Shown here: one piece after another, positions 15,525-22,948 of the stretch | Layout: every line of letters starts with the position of its first letter | How positions within the stretch are numbered: the stretch's first letter is position 1 | NCBI GenBank assembly: GCA_050249455.1 | Contig: JBFWQM010000029.1 | Span: 1-30,196 of the forward strand | Direction: 5' to 3' | Length of the DNA: 30,196 bases | Origin: JBFWQM01 sp050249455 | GTDB taxonomy: Bacteria; Pseudomonadota; Alphaproteobacteria; MPNO01; VGEU01 | Translations under genes and position numbers: made by a program | The notes under the pieces: model-generated | Databases searched by the model: none | Seen by the model: only the letters and a program-made list of their open reading frames with translations | What the model was told of the DNA's origin: nothing

Positions 15525-16501
15525 CGGCGTGGCGTCGCCTGCTCGTTGGGCTGGCGCTGGCCGTCGCGCTGGCCGCCGTCGGCCGCGCCGATCCGCTGCC
15601 GCTCTCGGCCGCCGCGCTTCCCCTCAACCCGGAAAACCTCGAGCAGTCGGCGGTCGGCGCGCTCGTCTATCGCGGCGGGCTCCACTTGCGCAGCAGCGAT
15701 CCGCGCTTCGGCGGCCTGTCCGGCCTGTCGGTCAGCCCGGACGGCCGCCGCCTCGTCGCCGTCTCGGACCGCGGCTACTGGGTCACCGCGACGCTGGTCT
15801 ATGACGAGGTGGGGCTGCTGGCCGATGCCGTGGCCGGGGAGATCGGCGATCTCGCCGACCCCGACGGCGCCCCCGTGGCCGACACCCCGCTGAACGACGC
15901 GGAAGAGCTGGTGCGCGATGGACCGGACTGGTTGGTCACCTTCGAGCGCCACCACCGCATCTGGCGCTACCCCGCCACGCCAGGCGGCTTCGCGATGCGC
16001 CCGCAGCGGGTGCCCGACCCGCCGGGGCTCGCCCGCGCGCCGCCCAACGGCGGGCTGGAGGCGCTGGCGCGGCTGCCCGACGGCCGGCTGTTCGGCCTGG
16101 TGGAAGGACGCGACGGCGAAGGCGGCCGCACGCCCGGCTGGGTCGGGACTCCCGGCCGCTGGCTGCCGCTGGAATACGTCCGCACCGGCATCTTCCGCCC
16201 GACCGGTGCGGCGGCGCTGCCAGATGGCGACGTCGTCGTGCTGGAGCGCCGCTTCACCCTGCTGGGCGGCCCCGGCGCGCGGCTGGCGCGGGTGCCGGCG
16301 GCGGCGCTGCGCCACGGCGCCGCGGTCGAAGGGACGGCGCTGGCGGTCCTGGCGCCGCCGCTCGTCGTGGACAACATGGAAGGGATCGCGGCGCGCCGCG
16401 GCGCCAACGGCGAAACCATTCTTTATCTGGTGTCGGACGACAACTACAACGTCCTCCAGCGCACGATCCTGCTGATGTTCGCGCTGGCGCCGCAACGTTG
16501 A
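15521..16501 (+). CDS. exported phytase-like (esterase-like activity) domain protein
   Basis: 326 aa with a signal peptide (basic MTAWRRLL, hydrophobic to ~20, likely cleavage after VGRA, ~23). The remainder resembles the phytase-like/esterase-like family PF13449, a beta-propeller: 'FGGLSGLSVSPDGRRLVAVSDRGYWVTATLVYD', 'NDAEELVRDGPDWLVTFERHHRIWRY', 'NGGLEALARLPDGRLFGLVEG', 'NMEGIAARR...YLVSDDNYNVLQRTILLMFAL'. The repeated Glu-Ala/Glu-Gly turns and the terminal SDDN motif suit metal or phosphate binding; actual substrate unknown. Coupled to mltA (ATGA), which suggests an envelope role. Confidence 0.88.
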   Translation: MTAWRRLLVGLALAVALAAVGRADPLPLSAAALPLNPENLEQSAVGALVYRGGLHLRSSDPRFGGLSGLSVSPDGRRLVAVSDRGYWVTATLVYDEVGLLADAVAGEIGDLADPDGAPVADTPLNDAEELVRDGPDWLVTFERHHRIWRYPATPGGFAMRPQRVPDPPGLARAPPNGGLEALARLPDGRLFGLVEGRDGEGGRTPGWVGTPGRWLPLEYVRTGIFRPTGAAALPDGDVVVLERRFTLLGGPGARLARVPAAALRHGAAVEGTALAVLAPPLVVDNMEGIAARRGANGETILYLVSDDNYNVLQRTILLMFALAPQR

Positions 16502-16506
16502 AGCCG

Positions 16507-17082
16507 ATGGCCCAGGACCACAGCCGGGTATCGCGCCGCCGCGCCCTGACGCGCGAGGAGGAGGCGCTGTTCGACGCCGCGATGGCCGGCACCGTGCCGC
16601 TGCCCGGCCGTCGCCGCCCGAAGCCGCCCGCCCCGCCGCCGGAGCCCGAGGCGGCGCCCGCCGCGCCCTCTAGCCACCGGCCGCCCCGCCGCCCCGTGCC
16701 GTCCGTCCGTCCCGCGCTGCCGGAGCTGTCGGTCGGGCAGGCGGCCGGCATCGATGCGAAGACCGTGGACCGCCTGCGCCGCGGCCGGTTGCGGCCGGAG
16801 GCGCGGCTCGACCTGCACGGCTGCACCCTCGACGATGCGCACCGCATCCTCGACGCCTTCGTTGCGCGCGCCCAGTCCGGCGGCCGGCGCTGCATCCTGG
16901 TCATCACCGGCCACGGCGCCTGGCGCGAAGGCGGCGGCGCGCTGAAGCGCGAGGTGCCGCGCTGGCTCAACAACCCCGCCCTGCGCCACCGCGTCCTCGC
17001 CTTCGCCCAGGCGCAGCCGCCGGACGGCGGCGCCGGCGCGTACTACGTGCTGCTCCGCCGGGTTCGCACGCCGCGCGAGTAA
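16507..17082 (+). CDS. Smr/MutS2-type domain protein
   Basis: 191 aa from ATG 16507 (an in-frame TTG at 16498 overlapping the previous stop would add three residues). A basic, Pro-rich N-terminal half leads into a C-terminal Smr domain with LDLHG (101-105), 'DAHRILDAFVARAQ' and ITGHG (134-138), the two motifs of the Smr nuclease fold; the domain ends 'GGAGAYYVLLRR'. Stand-alone Smr proteins are candidate DNA/RNA endonucleases; in E. coli SmrB cleaves mRNA at collided ribosomes. The short form here is common downstream of mltA in alphaproteobacteria. Confidence 0.92.
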   Translation: MAQDHSRVSRRRALTREEEALFDAAMAGTVPLPGRRRPKPPAPPPEPEAAPAAPSSHRPPRRPVPSVRPALPELSVGQAAGIDAKTVDRLRRGRLRPEARLDLHGCTLDDAHRILDAFVARAQSGGRRCILVITGHGAWREGGGALKREVPRWLNNPALRHRVLAFAQAQPPDGGAGAYYVLLRRVRTPRE

Positions 17083-17097
17083 TCGATCCGCCGACCG

Positions 17098-17146
17098 GGT
17101 TGTGGTACAGCAATTGCATCCGTCGCGATGCACAAGAACCACAACC
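17098..17146. promoter_or_regulatory. nested palindrome, candidate operator of the solute-binding protein gene
   Basis: Outer arms GGTTGTGGT (17098-17106) and ACCACAACC (17138-17146), inner arms TGCATC (17115-17120) and GATGCA (17127-17132), nearly concentric. They lie 20 bases before the ATG at 17166 and within the 83-base gap after the Smr gene. There is no T-tract, so an operator or a 5'-UTR hairpin is more likely than a terminator. Confidence 0.55.
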
Positions 17147-17165
17147 ATTCGGGATCGGGATCGCC

Positions 17166-18761
17166 ATGAAACGCCGACAGTTCCTCAAGACCACCGCCGT
17201 CGCCGGCGCCGCGGCCGGGCTGGGCTACCGCGGCGCCTGGGCGAAGACCAATCCCGACGTCCTGGTGTCGACCGCGGAAGGCGGGCCCAACGTGCTCGAC
17301 GTGCAGGTGGTCGGCGCGCACCGCGCCACCAGCGAGGTGATGTTCAACGCCTACGACCGGCTGGTGTCGTTCGCCACCAAGAAGGACGAGCACGGCAACG
17401 ACTACTACGACTATCAGAAGATCACGCCGGAGCTGGCGGAGGACTGGGATCTCCGCGACATGTCGATGACCCTGCGGCTGCGGCGCGACGCGAAATTCCA
17501 CGACGGCACGCCGGTCAGCGCCGCGGACGCGAAGTGGTCGTTCGACCGCGCGGTGTCGATCGGCGGCGTGACGACGGCGACGATGGCGGTCGCGTCGCTG
17601 ACCAGTCCGGAGCAGTTCGTCGCGGTGGACGCGCGCACCTTCCGCGTCGACTTCAAGGAGCGCAACAAGTACACGCCGTTGTATCTCGGCGTCCCATACG
17701 GCTGCGTCTACAACGCCGCGGTCGTGCGCAAGAACGCGACGGAGAAGGATCCGTGGGGCCTCGACTGGACCAGGGGCAACCTCGCCGGCAGCGGCGCCTA
17801 CCGGGTGGAGAAATTCACGCCGGGCCAGGAGATCGTCTTCGTGCGCAACGAGGATTGGCGCAACGGCCCGATGCCCAAGGTCAAGCGCGTCGTCTCGCGC
17901 GTCATCCCCTCGCCCGGCACGCGGCGCGCGCTGCTGGAGCGCGCCGACTGCGACCTCTCCTACGACATCCCGCCGAAGGATGCGGTGGAGCTCGCCGCCA
18001 ACAAGGCGCTGCGCACCATCAGCGCCCCGATGGAGAACACCGTCCAGTATCTCGGCATGAACGTACGCAATCCGCCGTTCGACAACGTGAAGGTGCGCCA
18101 GGCGGTGGCCTATGCGCTGCCCTACCAGAAGATCATGGACGCGACGATCTACGGCCGCGGCCGTCCGCTGTTCGGCGGGCCGCAGGCGGTGTCGAAGGCG
18201 GAGTGGCCGCAGCCGCACGCCTACGTCACCGACATCGCGCGCGCCCGCGCGCTGATGGCGGAGGCCGGCCACGCGGCGGGCTTCGACACGACGCTCGCCT
18301 TCGACGCCAGCGCGGCGGCGACCAACGAGCCGCTGTGCGTGCTGGTGCAGGAATCGCTGGCGCAGATCGGCATCCGGCTCACCATCGACAAGGTGTCCGG
18401 CGCCAACTGGCGCTCGCTCCTCAACAAGAAGTCGCTGCCGATGCAGGCGATGCTGTTCGGCGGCTGGTTCAACTACCCCGACTACTACCTGCACTGGGTC
18501 TACAGCGGCGCCAACACGTTCGCCAACACGATGGCGTACGCCAACCCGAAGGTGGACGCGCTGATCAACGCCACGCGCCACGCGGCGACGCAGGCCGACT
18601 ACGACCGCGACACCGTCGCCGCCATCGCGCTGGTGTTCGAGGAGGTGCCGTCGATCCCGCTGTATCAGCCCTACATCAACGTCGCGATGCAGGCGAACGT
18701 CAGCGGCTTCAAGTACTGGTTCCACCGCCAGCTCGACTACCGGCCGATCGTGAAGGCGTGA
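17166..18761 (+). CDS. ABC transporter solute-binding protein, family 5 (peptide/nickel/opine type), Tat-exported
   Basis: 531 aa. The N-terminus MKRRQFLKTTAVAGAAAGLG...GAWA is a twin-arginine signal (RRQFLK), with cleavage near residue 26. The mature part has the SBP_bac_5 landmarks: 'ITPELAEDWDLRDMSMTLRLRRDAKFHDGTPVSAADAKWSFDRA' (the family signature), 'GSGAYRVEKFTPGQEIVFVRNEDW' and 'NPPFDNVKVRQAVAYALPYQKIMDATIYGRG'. Such proteins deliver oligopeptides, nickel, opines or other small ligands to DppBCDF-type permeases. No permease or ATPase gene is present in the window, so it is an orphan here. A nested palindrome precedes it. Convergent with the next gene. Confidence 0.93.
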   Translation: MKRRQFLKTTAVAGAAAGLGYRGAWAKTNPDVLVSTAEGGPNVLDVQVVGAHRATSEVMFNAYDRLVSFATKKDEHGNDYYDYQKITPELAEDWDLRDMSMTLRLRRDAKFHDGTPVSAADAKWSFDRAVSIGGVTTATMAVASLTSPEQFVAVDARTFRVDFKERNKYTPLYLGVPYGCVYNAAVVRKNATEKDPWGLDWTRGNLAGSGAYRVEKFTPGQEIVFVRNEDWRNGPMPKVKRVVSRVIPSPGTRRALLERADCDLSYDIPPKDAVELAANKALRTISAPMENTVQYLGMNVRNPPFDNVKVRQAVAYALPYQKIMDATIYGRGRPLFGGPQAVSKAEWPQPHAYVTDIARARALMAEAGHAAGFDTTLAFDASAAATNEPLCVLVQESLAQIGIRLTIDKVSGANWRSLLNKKSLPMQAMLFGGWFNYPDYYLHWVYSGANTFANTMAYANPKVDALINATRHAATQADYDRDTVAAIALVFEEVPSIPLYQPYINVAMQANVSGFKYWFHRQLDYRPIVKA

Positions 18762-18773
18762 ACGGGCGCACGA

Positions 18774-18799
18774 AAAAGGGGCGGGTCTCGAACCCGCCC
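18774..18799 (-). terminator. intrinsic terminator of the minus-strand decarboxylase-like gene
   Basis: Perfect 8-bp stem GGGCGGGT (18779-18786) / ACCCGCCC (18792-18799) with a 5-base loop. On the minus strand it is followed directly by TTTTT (18778-18774): the classic Rho-independent layout for the gene at 18829-19827. It sits 13 bases after the stop of the convergent solute-binding protein gene and may also stop that transcript weakly. Confidence 0.85.
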
Positions 18800-18828
18800 C
18801 CAATTCGACGCCGGCCGCCGGCCGCGTA

Positions 18829-19827
18829 TCAATCCTTGAGCTGGATCTTGTGCAGCGTGCTGGGGGCGAAGACTTCCTCGACGCTGACCTGGCGGCCGGA
18901 CAGGCCCTGCTCGTACGACCAGCGCAGCATGCAGTCGATCGCCTTGCGGTTCTCCGGCACGCCGTAGGAGAACGGGTCGGGGCCCATCACCGCGCGCACG
19001 CGCGCGAAGTCGTCGCCCAGCCACGGCAGCATCACCGACAGCACGCCGACCTCGTCCATCTCGTGCAGCGCGATCTGCTTGGCCTGGAAGAACGCCTTGG
19101 TGACGCTGGCGGCGATCCACGGGTACTTCTCGACCAGCGAGCGGCGGATCGCCACCGCGTGCATGATCGGGAACAGGCCGGTCTTCTTGAAATAGGCCTC
19201 CTCCGCCGCGCGCACGTCGGGGAACAGCCGGCCGACGTTCGGCGCACCGCGGTTGAAGCAGGCCGGCGCCCGCGCGGTCACCACCGCGTCGATCTCGCCG
19301 GCCTCCAGCATGTCGGACAAGGTTGCGGTCGCCGGGATCGGCTTCAGCTCGATCTCCGGCGGCAGGGTGATCGGCGTGCGCTCGCCGCGGCCGGCGATGT
19401 TGAGCCCGCCGTTGCGCCAGCGCACGTCCTGCGGCTTCACGCCGTACTCGTCGGCCAGGATGCCGCGCGCCCACAGCGCCGCGGTCATCTGGTACTCCGG
19501 CACGCCGACGATGCGCCCGCGCAGGTCCTCCGGCTTGCTGATGCCGCGGTCGGTGCGGATGTAGAACGCCGAGTGCCGGAACACGCGCGACAGGAACACC
19601 GGCAGCGCGACGTAGTGCGCCTGGCCGCGCGCGGTGGTCAGGATGTGCGACGACATCGACAGCTCGGTGACGTCGAAGTCCGCGCCCGCGTAGGCGCGGT
19701 GGAACGCCTCTTCCGCCTCGATCGAGAAGAATGACATGTCGCATCCCTCGATGCGCACGCGGCGGTCGATCAGCGGCACGACGCGGTCATAGGGAGCGCA
19801 GGCGACGGTCAGCGGAACGAGGGTCAT
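18829..19827 (-). CDS. 4,5-dihydroxyphthalate decarboxylase-like / NMT1-fold protein (paralogue 1)
   Basis: 332 aa with a periplasmic-binding-protein type II fold but no signal peptide. It starts 'MTLVPLTVACAPYDRVVPLIDRRVRIEG', typical of the 4,5-dihydroxyphthalate decarboxylase (Pht5-like) family often annotated as ABC substrate-binding proteins. Shared motifs with the paralogue at 28270-29247: 'DFDVTELSMSSHILTTARGQ', 'ALPVFLSRVFRHSAFYIRTDRGISKPEDLRGRIVGVPEYQMTAALWARG', 'LFPIMHAVAIRRSLVEKYPW'. The lack of a secretion signal favours a cytoplasmic enzyme; the true substrate is unknown. It has its own intrinsic terminator and convergent orientation to the Tat solute-binding protein. Confidence 0.85.
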   Translation of the reverse strand: MTLVPLTVACAPYDRVVPLIDRRVRIEGCDMSFFSIEAEEAFHRAYAGADFDVTELSMSSHILTTARGQAHYVALPVFLSRVFRHSAFYIRTDRGISKPEDLRGRIVGVPEYQMTAALWARGILADEYGVKPQDVRWRNGGLNIAGRGERTPITLPPEIELKPIPATATLSDMLEAGEIDAVVTARAPACFNRGAPNVGRLFPDVRAAEEAYFKKTGLFPIMHAVAIRRSLVEKYPWIAASVTKAFFQAKQIALHEMDEVGVLSVMLPWLGDDFARVRAVMGPDPFSYGVPENRKAIDCMLRWSYEQGLSGRQVSVEEVFAPSTLHKIQLKD

Positions 19828-19937
19828 CGGAAATCCATCTCGGCAGGTTCAACGGCGGACCGATAGTACGGCCTCGACCGGTCGATTGCTAGATAGCGAA
19901 GGAACGCGAATGACTGTCCTTTCCGCATCCCCTTCGT

Positions 19938-20025
19938 GTCGTCCTCCAGCTTGACCGGAGGACCCACCCCTATGCCGGCACCGACGACCAGCGGAATGGG
20001 TCCTCCGGTCAAGCCGGAGGACGAC
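19938..20025. repeat. REP-like extragenic palindrome pair (inverted, 29 bp arms)
   Basis: Arm A (19938-19966) and arm B (19997-20025) are inverted copies with one mismatch, 30 bases apart. Each arm is itself palindromic around TCCTCCGG-CTTGA-CCGGAGGA (arm A has one stem mismatch). This GTCCTCCGG...CCGGAGGAC type of element is common between genes in alphaproteobacteria. The rest of the 19828-20082 gap holds the unassigned promoter of the minus-strand gene at 18829-19827. Confidence 0.8.
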
Positions 20026-20082
20026 AACAGGGTGACGGCCGCAAGGACATTCGCGATCGCCGCGTCCGGACCGCGACCGCTG

Positions 20083-21396
20083 CTACAGGATGAACTTCGA
20101 CAGGTCGACGTTCTTGGCGAGGTCGCCGACGGTGCGGCGGACGAAGTCTGCGTCGATGACGACCGTCTCGCCGGCGCGGTCGGTGGCGGTGAAGCTGATC
20201 TCCTCCAGGAGGCGCTCCATCACCGTCTGCAGGCGGCGCGCGCCGATGTTCTCGACGCTGCGGTTGACCTCGGCGGCGGTCCTGGCGATCTCGCGGATGC
20301 CGTCGTCGGCGAAGTCGAGCGTCACCTGCTCGGTGGCGAGCAGCGCCTTGTACTGGCGGATCAGGCTGGCCTCCGGCTCGGTCAGGATGCGGCGGAAGTC
20401 GTCCTCCGACAGCGCCTTCAGCTCGACGCGGATCGGCAGCCGGCCCTGCAGCTCGGGCAGCAGGTCGGACGGCTTGGCGAGGTGGAAGGCGCCCGACGCG
20501 ATGAACAGCACATGGTCGGTCTTAACCGAGCCGTGCTTGGTCGGCACCATCGTGCCCTCGATCAGCGGCAGCAGGTCGCGCTGCACGCCCTCGCGGCTCA
20601 CGTCGGCGCCGTGGCGCTCCGACGAGGCGCAGATCTTGTCGATCTCGTCCAGGAAGACGATGCCGTTCTGCTCGACCGCGCCGATCGCCTCGCGCACCAC
20701 CTTCTCCTGGTCCAGGAGCTTGTCGGACTCCTCGGCCACCAGCACCTCGTGGGATTCGCTCACCGTCATGCGGCGCTTCTTGGTCTTGCCGCCGAACGCC
20801 TTGCCCAGGATGTCGCCCAGGTTGACCATGCCCATCTGCGCGCCGGGCATGCCGGGGATGTCGAAGGTCGGCATGCCGCCGCCGCCGCTGTCAGCGACCT
20901 CGATCTCGATCTCGCGGCCGTCGAGCTGGCCGTCGCGCAGCATGCGGCGGAACTTGGCGCGGGTGTCCTGGCTCGCGCTCTGGCCGACCAGTGCATCGAG
21001 CACGCGCTCCTCCGCCAGCACCTCGGCCTTGGCCTCGACCTCCTTCCTCATGCGCTCGCGCGTCATGCCGATCGAGATCTCGACCAGGTCGCGAACGATC
21101 TGCTCGACGTCGCGCCCGACATAGCCGATCTCGGTGAACTTGGTCGCCTCCACCTTGAGGAACGGCGCCTGCGCCAGCCGCGCCAGCCGGCGCGCGATCT
21201 CGGTCTTGCCGACGCCGGTCGGCCCGATCATCAGGATGTTCTTGGGCAGCACTTCCTCGCGCAGGTCCTCGTCGAGCTGCTGGCGGCGCCAGCGGTTGCG
21301 CAGCGCGATCGCGACGGCGCGCTTGGCCTCGTTCTGCCCGACGATGTAGCGGTCGAGCTCCGAGACGATCTCGCGCGGCGAGAACCCTCCGGTCAC
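20083..21396 (-). CDS. hslU: ATP-dependent protease ATPase subunit HslU (ClpY)
   Basis: 437 aa AAA+ unfoldase that feeds substrates to the HslV peptidase. 'FSPREIVSELDRYIVGQNEAKRAVAIALRNRWRR' (5-38) precedes Walker A GPTGVGKT (58-65); the intermediate (I) domain occupies roughly 105-235; Walker B is IVFLDEIDKI (~250-260); sensor II follows 'NIGARRLQTVMERLLEEISF', and the C-terminus DLSKFIL is the tail that docks into HslV. GTG 21396 is used because it begins the conserved N-terminus and overlaps the hslV stop (GTGA); the frame continues upstream only as a shadow of hslV. Confidence 0.97.
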   Translation of the reverse strand: MTGGFSPREIVSELDRYIVGQNEAKRAVAIALRNRWRRQQLDEDLREEVLPKNILMIGPTGVGKTEIARRLARLAQAPFLKVEATKFTEIGYVGRDVEQIVRDLVEISIGMTRERMRKEVEAKAEVLAEERVLDALVGQSASQDTRAKFRRMLRDGQLDGREIEIEVADSGGGGMPTFDIPGMPGAQMGMVNLGDILGKAFGGKTKKRRMTVSESHEVLVAEESDKLLDQEKVVREAIGAVEQNGIVFLDEIDKICASSERHGADVSREGVQRDLLPLIEGTMVPTKHGSVKTDHVLFIASGAFHLAKPSDLLPELQGRLPIRVELKALSEDDFRRILTEPEASLIRQYKALLATEQVTLDFADDGIREIARTAAEVNRSVENIGARRLQTVMERLLEEISFTATDRAGETVVIDADFVRRTVGDLAKNVDLSKFIL

Positions 21397-21941
21397 AGCG
21401 TCTCCAGGATCACGTTGGTGTTGGTGTAGACGCAGATGCCGGCGGCGATCTCCAGCGACTTGCGCGCGATCGCCTCGGCGTCCATGTCGGTGCGGTCGAT
21501 CAGCGCGCGCGCGGCCGCCAGGGCATAGGCGCCGCCCGAGCCGATGCCGATCAGCCCGTCCTCCGGCTCCAGCACGTCGCCGTTGCCGCTCAGCATGAAC
21601 GAGCTGTCGCGGTCGGCGACCGCCATCAGCGCCTCCAGCCGGCGCAAGTAGCGATCGGTGCGCCAGTCCTTGGCCAGCTCGACGCAGGCGCGCACCAGCT
21701 GGCCGGCATGCTTCTCCAGCTTGCCCTCCAGCCGCTCGAACAGGGTGAAGGCGTCCGCCGTCGCGCCGGCGAACCCGGCGATCACCGAGCCGTCGCCCAG
21801 CCGCCGCACCTTGCGCGCGTTCGACTTGATCACCGTCTGCCCGAAGCTGACCTGCCCGTCGCCGGCGATCACCGTGCGGCCGTCCTTGCGGACGCACAGG
21901 ATCGTCGTGCCGTGCCAGGTGAGCGTCGAGGGGTCAGACAT
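21393..21941 (-). CDS. hslV: ATP-dependent protease peptidase subunit HslV (ClpQ)
   Basis: 182 aa, proteasome-beta-like threonine peptidase forming a double hexamer capped by HslU. The propeptide MSDPSTLTWHG is followed by TTILCVRKDGR, so Thr12 becomes the N-terminal nucleophile after processing. 'AGDGQVSFGQTVIKSNARKVRRL' carries the conserved Lys, and 'GSGGAYALAAARAL' and 'ICVYTNTNVILETL' complete the fold. First of the hslVU pair; about 100 bases separate it from the FHA-protein gene upstream on the same strand, so it may have its own promoter there (none recognised). Confidence 0.97.
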   Translation of the reverse strand: MSDPSTLTWHGTTILCVRKDGRTVIAGDGQVSFGQTVIKSNARKVRRLGDGSVIAGFAGATADAFTLFERLEGKLEKHAGQLVRACVELAKDWRTDRYLRRLEALMAVADRDSSFMLSGNGDVLEPEDGLIGIGSGGAYALAAARALIDRTDMDAEAIARKSLEIAAGICVYTNTNVILETL

Positions 21942-22043
21942 CTCGGTCCAGGGAGCGGGGGGCCGCCGGCAGCCGGCCGGCCGTGCCAGAAGATGTGCCC
22001 CCTCGACCCGGACCCGTCAAGCCTGCGGCGGACCGCGGCCAGG

Positions 22044-22787
22044 TCAGACGGCGGCGTCCACCACGACCGCGAAGCGGAACGGCGAATCCCGCGGTCCCGC
22101 GATCACGTCGTTGACGCCGGTCTCCAGCGCGGCGCTGCGCAGGCCGGTGCCGGCGCCGATCAGCTTGCCGTTGACGATGGTGCCGTGATAGCTGCCGCAG
22201 TCGCGCACGATCGCCTGCGCGCCGTCGGCGGCGATCTCGAAATGCCGCCGCGACAGGCTGTAGGGCTTGGAATCGCGCAGCAGCAGGTTGACGTCGGCGA
22301 AGTCCTTGGCGTTGTCGGCGCCGAGCCGGCCGATGCGGAAGGGCAGCCGGTCGGGCACGATGTCGTGCTCGCCGATCTGGCCGGACAGGCGCTTGCCGGC
22401 AGGCCGCAACCGGATCGCGGGCTGGGCGGCGGCGGTGGCCGGTTCGGCGGCCGCCGCGGCCGCTTCCGCGGCCGCCTGGGCAGCGCCGATGCGCCGGACG
22501 ACGGCGGCCATGAACGGCGCCGCCAGGTCCTCCGCCCGGCCGATCGCGTCCAGGAGCTCGGCGCGCGAGATCACGTCCACCACCACGTCGCCGACCGCGG
22601 CGGCGCTGGTCGGCCGCGCCGCGCCGGCGAAGACGTCGATGCCGCCGATCAGCCGGCCGTCGCCCGGCCCGCCCTCCACGGTGTCCGCGCCGATGCGGAC
22701 CGTGCCGGCGCGCAGGCGGAACACCGCCTCGGCCGGCTCGCCGGTGCGCCACAGGAAGTCCCCCGCCCTCAGCCGCCGCTGATACAT
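22044..22787 (-). CDS. cyclic-nucleotide-binding-like and FHA domain fusion protein
   Basis: 247 aa. Residues ~1-95 look like a degenerate cNMP-binding domain ('RAGDFLWRTGEPAEAVFRLRAGTVRIG'; the phosphate-binding cassette is partly kept as GGIDVFAGAARPTSAA, with the usual Glu lost). An Ala/Glu-rich linker (~100-125) leads to an FHA domain (~140-245) with Arg154 in RIGR, Ser179/Arg181/His182 in SLSRRH and 'YHGTIVNG' (200-207), the phosphothreonine-recognition elements. ATG 22787 was chosen because an AAAAGG ribosome-binding site is 6 bases upstream and the first domain starts there; the longer frame upstream has no domain character. Function unknown; a signal-responsive phosphopeptide adaptor is inferred. 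Divergent from hisB. Confidence 0.8.
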   Translation of the reverse strand: MYQRRLRAGDFLWRTGEPAEAVFRLRAGTVRIGADTVEGGPGDGRLIGGIDVFAGAARPTSAAAVGDVVVDVISRAELLDAIGRAEDLAAPFMAAVVRRIGAAQAAAEAAAAAAEPATAAAQPAIRLRPAGKRLSGQIGEHDIVPDRLPFRIGRLGADNAKDFADVNLLLRDSKPYSLSRRHFEIAADGAQAIVRDCGSYHGTIVNGKLIGAGTGLRSAALETGVNDVIAGPRDSPFRFAVVVDAAV

Positions 22788-22863
22788 TGTTCGCCTTTTC
22801 AATAAATGGCCGGCAATGCCAATCCTCGTGCAATCCCGGATGTATAGGAGGCAGGTAAACGAA

Positions 22864-22938
22864 ATGGAAGCCGCCATTCGATGCGGATACGCCGATTTGA
22901 AAACCCCGCCGCGCCTGCTAAAACGTCCCGACATTTGA
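22864..22938 (+). CDS. possible 24-codon leader ORF upstream of hisB
   Basis: ATG 22864 to TGA 22936-22938 encodes MEAAIRCGYADLKTPPRLLK RPDI. AGGAGG lies at 22846-22851 (12 bases before the ATG, rather far) and AGG at 22853-22855. The stop codon merges with the hisB ribosome-binding site (TGAGGAG), 10 bases before the hisB GTG, so termination could couple to hisB translation. It has no histidine codons, so it is not a classical his attenuator peptide. Confidence 0.25.
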   Translation: MEAAIRCGYADLKTPPRLLKRPDI

Positions 22939-22948
22939 GGAGCATGCC

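Noticed and set aside
18779..18799. GGTTCGAGACC on the minus strand resembles a tRNA T-arm, so a tRNA end or attachment site was considered.
   Set aside because: No acceptor, D or anticodon arm upstream, loop position 60 is a purine, and it is directly followed by TTTTT, so it is an intrinsic terminator.
22788..22934. Longer start for the cNMP/FHA protein at 22934.
   Set aside because: No domain similarity in the extra 49 residues; a good ribosome-binding site precedes ATG 22787, and the longer start would overlap the hisB leader region.
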